Assembly (NCBI RefSeq): GCF_003402235.1 | Contig: NZ_QEWO01000003.1 | Span: 496,001 to 560,000, forward strand | Length of the DNA stretch: 64,000 nt | Direction: 5' to 3' | Origin: Parahaliea mediterranea | GTDB taxonomy: Bacteria > Pseudomonadota > Gammaproteobacteria > Pseudomonadales > Halieaceae | Shown: positions 27,795 through 36,945 of the stretch, piece after piece | How the letters are laid out: each line of letters starts with the position of its first letter | Position numbering within the stretch: the first letter of the stretch is position 1 | The notes under the pieces: generated by a model | What the model was told of the DNA's origin: nothing | The model's input: the letters and a program-made list of their open reading frames with translations, nothing else | Database searches by the model: none | Translations under genes and position numbers: made by a program

Positions 27795-28628
27795 ATGCCA
27801 CTGACCATTACTCCCAGCAACGGTGCCTGCGGCGCCACGGTAACGGGCATCGACCTCAGCCAGCCACTGGCGCAAGCGCAGGTCAACGAGCTGCGCCAGC
27901 ACTGGCTGCAACACCATGTGCTGGCCTTTCCAGATCAGCAGCTCAGCGATGCGCAATTGGAGCGCTTCAGCCTGCAGTTTGGCGACTTTGCAGGCGACCC
28001 TTACATTCCGCCGATGGAAGGCACCCAGGTGATTGAGATTCGCCGGCGGGCGGATGAGCGCACGCCCATTTTCGCCGAGGCCTGGCACACCGACTGGAGC
28101 TTTGGCGCCACGCCGCCGGCGGCGACCATTCTGTACGGCATTACCATCCCGCCCCACGGCGGCAACACGGACTTCATCAACCAGCACCTGGCGCTTGCAC
28201 ACATGCCAGATGGCCTGCGTAAGCGAGTCGAAGGCAAGCGCGCCCTGCACTCGGCCCAGCGCGCCTACGCACCAGATGGCCTGTATGGCGAAGCCGACAA
28301 AGGCCAGGAGCGCGGCTTTCGCATTGTGGCCTCGGATTCAGCCTACGAGGTGCAGGCCCACCCGCTGATTCGCCCCCACCCGGAAACCGGCGAGCCCGCC
28401 ATCTTCGGCTGTTTTGGCTACATTATCGGTATTGAAGGCATGGCGGATGCCGAGGCTGAGGCGCTGCTGCTGGAGCTGTACCAGTGGCAAACCCGGGAGA
28501 CCTTCCAGTACCACCACGTATGGCAGGCCAATATGCTGGTGATGTGGGACAACCGCTCGGTGCTGCACAAGGCCAACGGCGGTTACGAGGGCTACGAACG
28601 CCTGCTGCACCGCACGGTTGTTGCCTAG
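27795..28628 (+). CDS. TauD/TfdA-family alpha-ketoglutarate dioxygenase
   Basis: A 277-residue Fe(II)/2-oxoglutarate-dependent oxygenase. The first metal ligands are H98 and D100 (AWHTDWSF), the distal His is in RSVLHKANGGYEGYERLLHR, and the Arg of LLHRTVV binds 2-oxoglutarate. Length agrees with TauD (about 280). Such enzymes release sulfite from alkylsulfonates or hydroxylate other carboxylates and ethers; the substrate cannot be told here because no transporter is adjacent. An AAAGGACAATAACC leader precedes the ATG. Confidence 0.9.
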   Translation: MPLTITPSNGACGATVTGIDLSQPLAQAQVNELRQHWLQHHVLAFPDQQLSDAQLERFSLQFGDFAGDPYIPPMEGTQVIEIRRRADERTPIFAEAWHTDWSFGATPPAATILYGITIPPHGGNTDFINQHLALAHMPDGLRKRVEGKRALHSAQRAYAPDGLYGEADKGQERGFRIVASDSAYEVQAHPLIRPHPETGEPAIFGCFGYIIGIEGMADAEAEALLLELYQWQTRETFQYHHVWQANMLVMWDNRSVLHKANGGYEGYERLLHRTVVA

Positions 28629-28647
28629 GGGCAGTGCCAACCCCGGC

Positions 28648-28672
28648 TGCTGGCTGGCCCTGTTAGCCAGCA
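28648..28672. terminator. Stem-loop between convergent genes
   Basis: TGCTGGCT and AGCCAGCA form an 8-bp stem with a 9-nt loop that covers the stop of the minus-strand GGDEF/EAL gene. There is no clear U-tract on either side, so it is a weak terminator candidate. Confidence 0.35.
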
Positions 28673-31164
28673 CGCCTGGCGCGCAGGAAGGCGGTGGCCG
28701 CAGCGGCATCCAGCGGGCGCGCATACAGAAAGCCCTGCGCCTCCCGGCAGCCGCTCTCGCGCAGGAAGGCCGCCTGCTCGGCGGACTCCACTCCCTCGGC
28801 CAGTACGTTCAGCCCCAGTTTGTGCGCCATGGAGATAACGGCGGCGGTGATCGCCACGTCGTTCTCGTCCCCGGGAATGTCCTGAATAAAGGTTTTGTCG
28901 ATTTTAAGCCGATGCACCGGCAGACGCTTGAGGTAGCTGAGGGAGGAATAACCGGTGCCAAAGTCGTCGATGGCAATGGACACCCCGCTGCCAAACAGGC
29001 GGTCCAGCTGGCGGATGGCCAGGCGCTCCTGGGCCATGATGAAGCTCTCGGTCACTTCCAGCTCCAGGTGGTGGGCCGCCAAGCCGGTGTCAGCCAGCAC
29101 CTGCTGGATTTCTTCGAACAGGCGCCCGCGCTGCAACTGGGCGCGGGATACGTTCACCCCCACCCGGCCAAAGGTCAGGCCCGCCGTCCGCCACAGCTGC
29201 GCCTGGCGGCAGGCTTGCCGCAGCACCCATTCGCCAATGTCATGGATGAGCCCGGTTTCCTCGGCCAGGGGGATAAAGCTGCCCGGCAGCATCAGGCCCT
29301 GCTCGGGGTGGTGCCAGCGCACCAGGGCTTCAATGCCCACCACGGCGCCGGTGTCCAGATCTATCTGGGGCTGGTAGTGCAGTGCCAGTTGGTTCTCGGC
29401 CAGGGCGCGCCGCAGGTTGCTCTCCAACAGCACGCGGGCCAGGGCGTTGCGGGTGAGTTCTTCGGTGTAAAATTCGAAAGTGTTGCGCCCGCGCTCCTTG
29501 GCCCGGAACAGGGCGGCGTCGGCATTGCGCAGCAGGGTCTGGGTGTCGTCGCCATCGCCGGGATACAGGCAGATGCCCATGCTGGCCAGCACGTGAATGT
29601 CGCGCCCCTCGATGCGAAAGGGTTCGGCCAGGGCCTTCAGCAGTTTTTCCACCAATCGCGCGGCCACGTTGGCGTCGGGGATTTGTTCAAGAATCAGCAC
29701 AAACTCATCGCCACCCAGGCGGGCCACCGTGTCTTCTTCGCGCAGCGCGTTCACCAGCCGCCGCGCGACAGCCTGCAGCAGCTCGTCCCCCGCCGGGTGC
29801 CCCATGCTGTCGTTGACGTGCTTGAAGTGGTCCAGGTCAATGAACACTAGGGCAAAGGCGTGCTGGTTGCGCCGGGCATGCTGCATCGACCATTCCAGCC
29901 GCTCCACCAGCAGGGCGCGGTTGGCAAGGCCGGTGAGAGGGTCATGGTGGGCCAGGTAGTCCAACCGTTCCTGTGACTGTTTGATCTGGCTGATGTCGGT
30001 GGCCGCGCATACGTAGTGGGTCAGCACGGCGTCGTCGTTTTCCACCGCGCTCACGGTCAACAGCACCGGGAAGATTTCGCCATCCTTGCGCCGGTACCAG
30101 ACCTCGCCACGCCAGGAGCCGCGCTCGCCCAGGGTGTGCTGCAATTCCAGAAAGAAGGCATCGTCATGCCGGCCGGATTGTAAAAGCCGCGTGTCCTTGC
30201 CGATCACCTCGGCCTTGCCGTAGCCGGTAATGTCCACAAATGCCTGGTTCACATCGACAATGGTGTAATCGGCATTGGTGATGAAGATGCCATCGGCGAT
30301 GTTCTCGAACACGCTCGCCGACAGGCGCAGGCGCTGCTCGGCGGATTTACGCTCGCTGATGTCAATCTGCGCGCCCCAGCCACGCACCAGGCAACCGTTT
30401 TCGACGATGCCCACGCAGTTATTGGCAAACCACAGCGGCTTGCCGTCGCGGCCAACCTCCAGCGATTCGGCATTCACGATGTGGTAGCCGTTTTCTATCC
30501 ACGCCTGCAGGAAGGCCCGGTTCTGCGGGCGGTCTTCGCCGGCGTGCAGATCCCTGATCTTCACCCCCACCAGGTCGGCGGCGTGCGTGTAGCCGTACAT
30601 CTGCGCCATGGCGTCGTTGCAGGCCACAATGCGGCCGTTGTAAACCTGCTGGATCTGTTCGCTCACCGGCGTCTCCACCGGCACTGGCCGCTCCACCTCG
30701 AAGGAGTACACGCCCTCGGTGGTGTTCTCGATAAAGCTGCGATAGCGCGCTTCGCTGTCGTGGAGGATTTCTTCAATGCGCTGGCGGTCAGACACATCCA
30801 CCCCCAGGCCGGCCACGCACTGCTGGCCGTTGATGTCCACCAGCTTTGAAGAGAAGCGCACCAGCACGGTTTCGCCATTCCTGCGCACCAGGCTGCCTTC
30901 CAGTTCGTTGCTGCCGCGTTCGAACACCTCGCGGATGCGCCCGGCCATGTAGGCCCTGTCTTCAAACAGGTCGAGGGGGTGCAGGTGTTCTATGTCGCCA
31001 GGTGAATAGCCGGTCAGTTCGCAGAGCCGCTGGTTCCACAGTAGCATCCGGCCGTTCACGTCAAACACGTAGAACATGCCGGGAAGGCTTTCAATAATAA
31101 CGGAGACCAGCGGGTCTTCCCGCAGATTGGAAAACGCGGATGATGATGGTGCCCTGTGCGCCAT
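28663..31164 (-). CDS. PAS-PAS-PAS-GGDEF-EAL cyclic-di-GMP signalling protein
   Basis: An 833-residue cytoplasmic sensor. Three PAS domains cover about residues 18-130, 140-275 and 285-400 (with PAC-like ends such as GEIFPVLLTVSAVEN). The GGDEF domain (about 405-570) has intact VARLGGDEFVLIL, so diguanylate cyclase activity is possible. The EAL domain (about 580-833) has the intact GIEALVRWHHPE and the loop IAIDDFGTGYSSL, so phosphodiesterase activity is also possible. There is no transmembrane segment, so the input signal is probably a small ligand, redox or gas. Monocistronic, convergent with the dioxygenase. Confidence 0.93.
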   Translation of the reverse strand: MAHRAPSSSAFSNLREDPLVSVIIESLPGMFYVFDVNGRMLLWNQRLCELTGYSPGDIEHLHPLDLFEDRAYMAGRIREVFERGSNELEGSLVRRNGETVLVRFSSKLVDINGQQCVAGLGVDVSDRQRIEEILHDSEARYRSFIENTTEGVYSFEVERPVPVETPVSEQIQQVYNGRIVACNDAMAQMYGYTHAADLVGVKIRDLHAGEDRPQNRAFLQAWIENGYHIVNAESLEVGRDGKPLWFANNCVGIVENGCLVRGWGAQIDISERKSAEQRLRLSASVFENIADGIFITNADYTIVDVNQAFVDITGYGKAEVIGKDTRLLQSGRHDDAFFLELQHTLGERGSWRGEVWYRRKDGEIFPVLLTVSAVENDDAVLTHYVCAATDISQIKQSQERLDYLAHHDPLTGLANRALLVERLEWSMQHARRNQHAFALVFIDLDHFKHVNDSMGHPAGDELLQAVARRLVNALREEDTVARLGGDEFVLILEQIPDANVAARLVEKLLKALAEPFRIEGRDIHVLASMGICLYPGDGDDTQTLLRNADAALFRAKERGRNTFEFYTEELTRNALARVLLESNLRRALAENQLALHYQPQIDLDTGAVVGIEALVRWHHPEQGLMLPGSFIPLAEETGLIHDIGEWVLRQACRQAQLWRTAGLTFGRVGVNVSRAQLQRGRLFEEIQQVLADTGLAAHHLELEVTESFIMAQERLAIRQLDRLFGSGVSIAIDDFGTGYSSLSYLKRLPVHRLKIDKTFIQDIPGDENDVAITAAVISMAHKLGLNVLAEGVESAEQAAFLRESGCREAQGFLYARPLDAAAATAFLRARRAG

Positions 31165-31332
31165 GGCAGATTACCCGATCCCTGTGCGGCGGGGCCCGAG
31201 CTCTTCACCGGAGTTCGTCACCCACGTCCGTCACAGTTGCCCTGTATAAACGTGCGCGCCCATCACAGCACAGTCAGGCAAGCGGTGGCAACCTGCAAGA
31301 CTCACCGGCCTGGCTAATCGGGAAAGCAGGCC

Positions 31333-31366
31333 GGCATCAGGCCAGTTGCGGCATCAGGCCCGTTGC
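31333..31366 (-). repeat. 17-bp tandem duplication at the 3' end of the LLM gene
   Basis: Two adjacent copies of GGCATCAGGCC(A/C)GTTGC differ at one position. One copy holds the TGA stop of the minus-strand oxidoreductase gene and the other encodes its last residues. The 17-bp length is not a multiple of three, so the duplication set the present C-terminus. Confidence 0.85.
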
Positions 31367-32194
31367 AAAGGCATCCATTGCCTTGAGTTTGTCCGCCAGC
31401 GGCAGGGTGTGGTCGGTAACACCGAACACGGCGGAGGTCATGCCCTGTGCTTGCAGGCGCTTCATTTTGTCGATCTGCTGGGGCTGGTTGACGGCGATCA
31501 CGGTCTCGAAGGGCTCAGCCTCGCGGCCGTAGTCGGCCCGGTAGGCCGCCAGCTGCTCAAGGATCGCCGGCACTTCGTCGATGTCGTTGCCCGCGCCAAT
31601 CCAGCCCTGGCCCAAACGCGCGGCGCGCTTCAGGGCCGCCTTGCTGGCGCCGCCGATGTACACCGGCACCGGGCGCTCCAGCGCCGGCGTAATCTGCAGG
31701 GGTGCAAAGGGATAGAGCGGGCCGTCGTGGGCCACGTAACCACCCCGCCACAGTTTGCGCATCACCTCGATGGACTCATCCAGCAGCTTGCCGCGCTGCT
31801 GGAAGTCCACTCCATACACGTCGAACTCTTCTTTCATCCAGCCCGCGCCGGCGCCGAGGATGACGCGGTCGTTACTGATATGAGCCAGGTTGGCGAGCGC
31901 CTTGGCCACCTCAATGGGGTTGCGCAGCGGCAGCACGTACACGGCGGTGGAGAATTTGAGCCGCCGGGTGGCGCAGGCCATGGCGGCGATGGTGGTCCAC
32001 ACATCCGGGTAGGGCATGTCGCCGTCGATGGGCGGGCGGCCATCGTCGGAATACAGGTAGCCCGGCGCCATGGACTGCGGCACAAAGGCGTGGTCGGCCC
32101 CCATGATGCCTTCAAAGCCCAGGGCCTCCGCGTGGCGGGCCAGTTCAACCATGTCCTGCACCCGGGTCCAGGGTGCAATCAACCAGACTTTCAT
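31337..32194 (-). CDS. LLM class (F420/FMN-type) oxidoreductase
   Basis: A 285-residue luciferase-like monooxygenase-fold protein resembling the TIGR03619 F420-dependent group. Visible segments are EALGFEGIMGADHAFVP, the strand FSTAVYVLPLRNPIEVAKALA, VILGAGAGWMKEEFDVYGVDF and PVYIGGASKAALKRAARLGQGWI. Flavin versus F420 use cannot be read from the sequence. Its C-terminus lies inside a 17-bp tandem duplication. The OYE gene ends 34 bp upstream on the same strand, and the pair may be co-transcribed. The substrate is unknown. Confidence 0.82.
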   Translation of the reverse strand: MKVWLIAPWTRVQDMVELARHAEALGFEGIMGADHAFVPQSMAPGYLYSDDGRPPIDGDMPYPDVWTTIAAMACATRRLKFSTAVYVLPLRNPIEVAKALANLAHISNDRVILGAGAGWMKEEFDVYGVDFQQRGKLLDESIEVMRKLWRGGYVAHDGPLYPFAPLQITPALERPVPVYIGGASKAALKRAARLGQGWIGAGNDIDEVPAILEQLAAYRADYGREAEPFETVIAVNQPQQIDKMKRLQAQGMTSAVFGVTDHTLPLADKLKAMDAFATGLMPQLA

Positions 32195-32228
32195 GCGCTG
32201 TCCTCCATGTAACCTGCGTCTGCCAACA

Positions 32229-33464
32229 TCAACCCTGCGCCGCCGGCACCTGGTTCAGGGCCGGGTCGTTGGGCGGGTTTTTCACGCACCAGGTGCCCGC
32301 CGGGTGATAGATGTAGGCCACGCAGCCGTTGCAGTTGTCGCAGCCGGATTGGCTCACCTCGCCGCTTTTGAATTTGTTGACCAGGGCCGGGTCGTGAATG
32401 AGGGCGCGGGCCATGACGATGCAGTCAAAGCCCTCGCTCACGAGTTGCTCGGCATTGGCCAGAGACTTGCTGCCCCCCACGTAGGCCAGGGGCAGGCTCA
32501 CCGCCTCGCGGATGCGGCGGGAGTTTTCCAGGAAGTAAAGCTCGCGGAAGGTCACCTTCGGCTCGCTGGAGGCGGCCGCCTTCATCATCAGCGAGGTGAT
32601 CCATTCGCCCTGTTGTTTGAGGACTTTGCTGATCTCTTCCCGATGCATGTTGCTGCCGAACATGTACCAGGTGGATTCCACATTGCGCCCGCCCGACAGC
32701 ACCAGCATGTCGGCACCGGCCGCCTCCAGCGCCTGGGCGGTGATAACGGTGTCTTCCACCTGCGTGCCCCGGCGCACGCCATCGGCCACGCTGAGTTTAG
32801 CGATCACTGCCAGGTCGCTCCCCACCGCCTGCTTGACCGCCGCCAGCACCCGGGCCGGAAAGCGCACCCGGTTTTGTGGGCTGCCGCCGTAGTCGTCGTC
32901 GCGGGTATTGCTGAGGGGAGAGATGAACTGGTTCAGCAGGTAGCCGTGGCCCATGTGCAGTTCTACCGCGTCAAAGCCCGCCTGGCGGCACAGCTGCGCG
33001 GCGCGCACAAACTCGTCGGTCACCCGCGCCATGTCATCCTCGTTCATGGCGCGGCTGAAGAAGTTGCCCTTCAGGGCTCCGGCGGGGTTAAAGCCGGATA
33101 CCGAGCTGATGGTGCGCCCTTTTACCTTCATGCCGGTGACGAACGAGCCGCCGTGGGTGAGCTGGGCGGAGATGGCCGCGCCTTCGCTGTGCACCGCGTC
33201 GGTCAGCACTTGCAAATCCGCCAGGGCCTCTTCGCGCAGCCAGATCTGGTTGGGCAGGGTGCGCCCCTCTGGCGCCACCGCCATGTAGGCCACCGTGGTC
33301 ATGCCCACGCCCCCCGCCGCCAGGTCGCGGTGGTGTTTTACCAGGGCCTTGGTGGGTTTGCCGTCGATGCACATGGCTTCGTTGGCACCGGATTTCACAA
33401 AGCGGTTGCGCAGGCTCACGGGGCCAATGGTAACCGGGTCGAAGGGGGAGCGGGCTGTCGTCAT
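32229..33464 (-). CDS. Old-yellow-enzyme family flavin oxidoreductase with C-terminal Cys cluster
   Basis: A 411-residue TIM-barrel FMN enzyme. The N-terminus reads VTIGPVSLRNRFVKSG, the active-site-like HMGHGYLLNQF lies near residue 170, and the phosphate-binding part is ALAYVGGSKSL. The C-terminal CDNCNGCVAYIY followed by TWC has the spacing C-x2-C-x2-C-x11-C, close to the [4Fe-4S] motif of 2,4-dienoyl-CoA reductase and trimethylamine dehydrogenase. The FAD/NAD domain that follows the cluster in those enzymes is absent, since the protein stops about 25 residues later. It probably reduces an activated alkene. Upstream of the LLM gene in the same direction. Confidence 0.85.
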   Translation of the reverse strand: MTTARSPFDPVTIGPVSLRNRFVKSGANEAMCIDGKPTKALVKHHRDLAAGGVGMTTVAYMAVAPEGRTLPNQIWLREEALADLQVLTDAVHSEGAAISAQLTHGGSFVTGMKVKGRTISSVSGFNPAGALKGNFFSRAMNEDDMARVTDEFVRAAQLCRQAGFDAVELHMGHGYLLNQFISPLSNTRDDDYGGSPQNRVRFPARVLAAVKQAVGSDLAVIAKLSVADGVRRGTQVEDTVITAQALEAAGADMLVLSGGRNVESTWYMFGSNMHREEISKVLKQQGEWITSLMMKAAASSEPKVTFRELYFLENSRRIREAVSLPLAYVGGSKSLANAEQLVSEGFDCIVMARALIHDPALVNKFKSGEVSQSGCDNCNGCVAYIYHPAGTWCVKNPPNDPALNQVPAAQG

Positions 33465-33616
33465 GGCGGGCCTTTATGATGGTCTGGCAGAGGCAGTGGA
33501 GCCGATCATAACAATGCGGGCACCACCGCCTGCACCCTCTTGGCCGCTGAGCGCGGCGGCGGAGGCGCCACGGTTCAACAATGCAGGCGACAAAACCGCA
33601 AATGGCGGCTCGCCCC

Positions 33617-34483
33617 TCAGCCGGCCGCTTGCTCCCGGCGGCGGAAGCGATACAGCGACAGGAACAGGCTGGACCCCACCACCAGCGCCGCCCCCAGCAG
33701 TTTTTGCGGGGTGAGCGCTTCGCCCAGGAACAGCACGCTGCCCAGCATGGCCAGGGGCAGGTAGAGGTAGTAGATCACGCTGGAATAGATGGCCGGCAGT
33801 TCGGTGCTGCTTTTGACCCACAGGCCATGGGACACCACCGTACACATCAGGCCGAGCACCGCCAGCTGGTAGTAATCGCTCTGCCCCAGCGCCCAATCGG
33901 CCCGCGGCCACAGGGGAATAAAGAACAGCAGGGCAAAGAAGAACTGGCCCCAGGTGCGATCGAGGGTGCGCACGCTGCTGGCGCGCTGGTGCAGCAGCGG
34001 CAGGGCGGCGTACAACAGGGCGCTGAACAGGCCCACCGCAATGCCGCGGCTGGTGGTGTCTTCCAGCGACAGGCTGGGCGACACCACCACACAGCCGGCA
34101 AAGCAGCAGGCCACGGCCACGCATTCCACCGGGCCCACCCGCTCGCCATTGAACAGCCAGGCCAGGAACAGGTACTGCACGCCGTAGGTGGTAATGGTGA
34201 GCGCGGCCACCGATGAGCCGGCCAGCTTGATGCTGATGAAGTAACTGAGCCAATGCACCGCAAACACCAGCCCGATCAGCGCCAGCCGGCACCACTGGCC
34301 AAAGCCCAGGCGCCACAGGCGCCCGTGCCAGATGACCAGCGGGCTGAACACCAGCACCGCCACCCCCAGGCGGGCAAAGGCAATGGTCACCTCGTTGGCG
34401 TGGGTGGCGCTCACCAGCACTGGCGCTGCCGACATGGTGCACACGGCCAGTATCGCAATCAGTATCAGGCGCGGATGGGTCAC
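33617..34483 (-). CDS. EamA-family (DMT) transporter
   Basis: A 288-residue inner-membrane protein with about ten transmembrane helices in two EamA repeats (first at residues 5-130, second at 145-280, with the typical LPLAMLGSVLFLGEALTPQKLLGAALVVGSS end). Drug/metabolite transporter superfamily members export amino acids or other small metabolites. The start is a GTG. It is separated by about 150 featureless bp from the OYE gene and lies divergent to the DUF4136 gene. The substrate is unknown. Confidence 0.88.
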   Translation of the reverse strand: MTHPRLILIAILAVCTMSAAPVLVSATHANEVTIAFARLGVAVLVFSPLVIWHGRLWRLGFGQWCRLALIGLVFAVHWLSYFISIKLAGSSVAALTITTYGVQYLFLAWLFNGERVGPVECVAVACCFAGCVVVSPSLSLEDTTSRGIAVGLFSALLYAALPLLHQRASSVRTLDRTWGQFFFALLFFIPLWPRADWALGQSDYYQLAVLGLMCTVVSHGLWVKSSTELPAIYSSVIYYLYLPLAMLGSVLFLGEALTPQKLLGAALVVGSSLFLSLYRFRRREQAAG

Positions 34484-34592
34484 CGGCTCGCCCCCATCGC
34501 CCGGGGCAAATCACACCCTGTCAACACAGCGGCCTCCTGTGGGCCTGGCAAAGGGCACCATTCTACCGCGCCGGGCGCTGGCACTGACAGCG

Positions 34593-34653
34593 AGGGCGGA
34601 TTGCACCGCCCTGCCGAGCCTGTACACTCGGCCTTTGCCCCGGCCTTTGCTCC
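34593..34653 (+). promoter_or_regulatory. Two hairpins and a 12-bp repeat in the DUF4136 leader
   Basis: AGGGCGG-ATTGCA-CCGCCCT (34593-34612) and GCCGAG-(8 nt)-CTCGGC (34613-34632) stand back to back, followed by a 12-bp tandem repeat GGCCTTTGCCCC/GGCCTTTGCTCC (34630-34653). They lie 40-100 bp before the lipoprotein ATG. If transcribed they would structure the 5' leader; no known riboswitch is recognised. Confidence 0.4.
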
Positions 34654-34695
34654 TAGGCTGCGCCGGGCTGGCCCCCTTCCTGACCTGGTGATTCC

Positions 34696-35316
34696 ATGCC
34701 GCAGACCTTTGCGACCCTGTATACCCAGCTGCGCCGCAGCCTGGCAGCAACCGCCCTGCTCACCCTGGCGGCCTGCGCCAGCCAGCCGAGCTACGACATT
34801 GACCACAGCGACAGCTTCGACTTCAGCAGCCTGCACAGCTACCGCTGGTACGACGACGCCCACCCCTCGCGCGAGGCCGACTACCGTCAGTACAACAGCT
34901 CGGATCATCGGGTGCGCACCTATGTGGACCGCGAACTGCACGGCAAGGGCTTTCGCGAAAGCAACGCCGCGCAGGCGGATTTCTGGGTGAACTATCACAT
35001 TTCCAAGCAGGACCAGATGCGCATCGACAGCTTCAGCGGCTACCCACAAGGTGTGCACGGCGGGGTTGGAGTGGGCACCTATGGCGCCGGAGTCAGCATT
35101 GGCTACAGCAGCGGCCCCAACGTAAAGCACTACCAGGAAGGCACGGTGGTGCTGGATATCATCGACAGCCACAGCCAGAAGATTGTGTGGCGCGGCATTG
35201 CCGAGGGGCGCCTGAAAAACGCCCTCGACCAGAAAGACAAGAACCGCATTGCCGCGGAGGTGGCCAAGGAACTGCTGAGCCAGTTCCCGCCGGCGCCTGC
35301 CGGCAGCCCCAATTAG
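34696..35316 (+). CDS. DUF4136 lipoprotein (second copy)
   Basis: A 206-residue lipoprotein with a signal peptide and lipobox LAAC (Cys at about residue 27). The DUF4136 pattern follows: DIDHSDSFDFSSLHSYRWY, VRTYVDRELHGKGF, ADFWVNYHIS, a Gly/Tyr-rich insert (GVHGGVGVGTYGAGVSIGY), and GTVVLDIIDSHSQKIVWRG with a C-terminal helix. It is paralogous in layout to the protein at 21,424 but differs in the insert. Function is unknown; envelope location is expected. It ends tail-to-tail with the PHP-type gene, the stop codons overlapping in TTAG. Confidence 0.8.
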   Translation: MPQTFATLYTQLRRSLAATALLTLAACASQPSYDIDHSDSFDFSSLHSYRWYDDAHPSREADYRQYNSSDHRVRTYVDRELHGKGFRESNAAQADFWVNYHISKQDQMRIDSFSGYPQGVHGGVGVGTYGAGVSIGYSSGPNVKHYQEGTVVLDIIDSHSQKIVWRGIAEGRLKNALDQKDKNRIAAEVAKELLSQFPPAPAGSPN

Positions 35317-36872
35317 GGCAAATTCAGATACACCGGGTTGGAGATCAGCAGCGGCTGGCCCTCCGCCGAGGTGACCTCCACCCGCAGCCAGCCGGGCTGA
35401 CCGTCACTCTCTAAGGTGTACTGCGCCTCCAGCGTGTCGCCCTGGCGACGCTGGCGGGCGCCTGGCGTCAGGCGCTGGTCGCGGTACCAGGCCTTCACGG
35501 CGGCATCCGCCACACCGCTCACCGACACGCTCAGCGTCACCTCATCGCCGGCGGGCGCCTTGAGCACCTGCCCCATCTGCGCTTGCCCACTGGCGGTGGC
35601 GGCTTGCAGTTGCAGCACCGCCTCGGGGTGATCGCCCCGCACATCGATAAACACCCGGCCGCTGCGCAAACCTTCCAGAATGCCCTGCTGCGAGAGGCTG
35701 TCTGCGTAGATAACGGTAGTGGGCGCCCCCACGGCACCGGGGCTTTCGGGCGCATCCTGCGGGTTGTGATTGTCGCTGCCGGCAATGGCGGTCAGGCGAT
35801 GCCCAGCCGCCAGTTGTGCCAGCCAGTGGGGAATGCCGGAGACCGGGCTGTGCACCCAGCCCTGGGTGGCGCGCAGGGTGCCACCGTTGATGACCTCCAT
35901 GGCCGAGACGGCACTGTAATCCGTGGCTGCTGTCCAGCCGCAGCCCATGCAGTCGCGGTTGGAAGGCAGCCCGGGGTGGTTGATGGACAGCAGGCCGCCA
36001 TTGGCGGCGAGCTGTTCCAGCAGTGGCGCTGCATCGGCCTCGGTCAGCCGAAAATCCAGAAAGCCGGTGCTGCCAAACAGGTTGGCGTGGCCGTAGAAGG
36101 TGGTAATTTCCTGGGCCGGCAACAGCAGCAGGTCATCCAGCAGGGGCTGCAGCTCGCGCTGGGCCTGGAAGTGCGAGCGGGTGTTGTGTTCGCTGATGGC
36201 AATAAAATCTAGGCCCCTTTCGCGTGCCGACTGGGTGGTCATCCACAGGGGGCAGGCCACTTTGGCCGGCGCGTTGTTCATGCAGCTGCCGTCGCTGTGG
36301 CCGGTATGCATGTGCAGGTCACCGCGATACCAGCCCGCCTGCGCCTTCAGCGGCGCATCGGCAAATGCCTGGGTGTTGGCCGCCGCGCCCTGCAGCAGCT
36401 CGATGCGCGCCTGGTAGGTTACCCGGGCGCCGGGCTCTGCATTGGGCACCCCCAGCAGCAGGCGCCACTGCCCCGGTTCGATGACGCCCGGCAGGTAGGA
36501 GGGCGTGGCATCCACTTCCCCCAGGGTAAAGCGCGCCTTGTTGCCGCCGCTCCAGCCACGCAGCCCGGAGGGGCTGAGCATGCCAAGGTCGATGGTAACG
36601 CCCTGCCCGCGCGGGTAGTCGAAGGTCACATTGATGCGGCGGGTGCCCGCCGGCACCTCAAAGGGCAGTTCGATGTAGCGGTTGTGGTGGCGCTCATCGA
36701 TGGCGCCGTCGAGGGTCAGCTGCTGCTCCTGCTCCTTCTCCTGCTCTTGCGCCTGCAGCGCCGGCGCAAGGCCAACGCACAGCAAAAGGCCAAGCCAGCG
36801 CAACACACGCAGGCGCATGCGCGCCAACCCTGGCGGCGCAGGGCGCCTGTGGCAAAACAGTTTGGGGGTCAC
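35313..36872 (-). CDS. CehA/McbA-type PHP-domain metallohydrolase, secreted
   Basis: A 519-residue periplasmic hydrolase. An N-terminal signal (LRWLGLLLCVGLAPALQAQ) is followed by a beta-rich domain (about residues 50-175), then a PHP-like metal site: GDLHMHTGHSDGSC near residue 185, AISEHNTRSH, INHPGLP and AGSDNHNPQ. The C-terminal 90 residues form a beta domain. CehA/McbA proteins belong to the PHP superfamily and include esterase/carbamate and phosphoesterase activities. The GTG at 36872 is preferred because AAGGAAG precedes it; an ATG at 36818 is the alternative. The TonB-receptor gene ends 73 bp upstream on the same strand, so receptor and hydrolase may work together. Confidence 0.8.
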   Translation of the reverse strand: MTPKLFCHRRPAPPGLARMRLRVLRWLGLLLCVGLAPALQAQEQEKEQEQQLTLDGAIDERHHNRYIELPFEVPAGTRRINVTFDYPRGQGVTIDLGMLSPSGLRGWSGGNKARFTLGEVDATPSYLPGVIEPGQWRLLLGVPNAEPGARVTYQARIELLQGAAANTQAFADAPLKAQAGWYRGDLHMHTGHSDGSCMNNAPAKVACPLWMTTQSARERGLDFIAISEHNTRSHFQAQRELQPLLDDLLLLPAQEITTFYGHANLFGSTGFLDFRLTEADAAPLLEQLAANGGLLSINHPGLPSNRDCMGCGWTAATDYSAVSAMEVINGGTLRATQGWVHSPVSGIPHWLAQLAAGHRLTAIAGSDNHNPQDAPESPGAVGAPTTVIYADSLSQQGILEGLRSGRVFIDVRGDHPEAVLQLQAATASGQAQMGQVLKAPAGDEVTLSVSVSGVADAAVKAWYRDQRLTPGARQRRQGDTLEAQYTLESDGQPGWLRVEVTSAEGQPLLISNPVYLNLP

Positions 36873-36945
36873 TTCAGCTTCCTTTTTGCGCTGCCAATGG
36901 CAGCCGCCGGGCCCATCACGGCCCGGCGGCGGTAAACGCCCTCTA

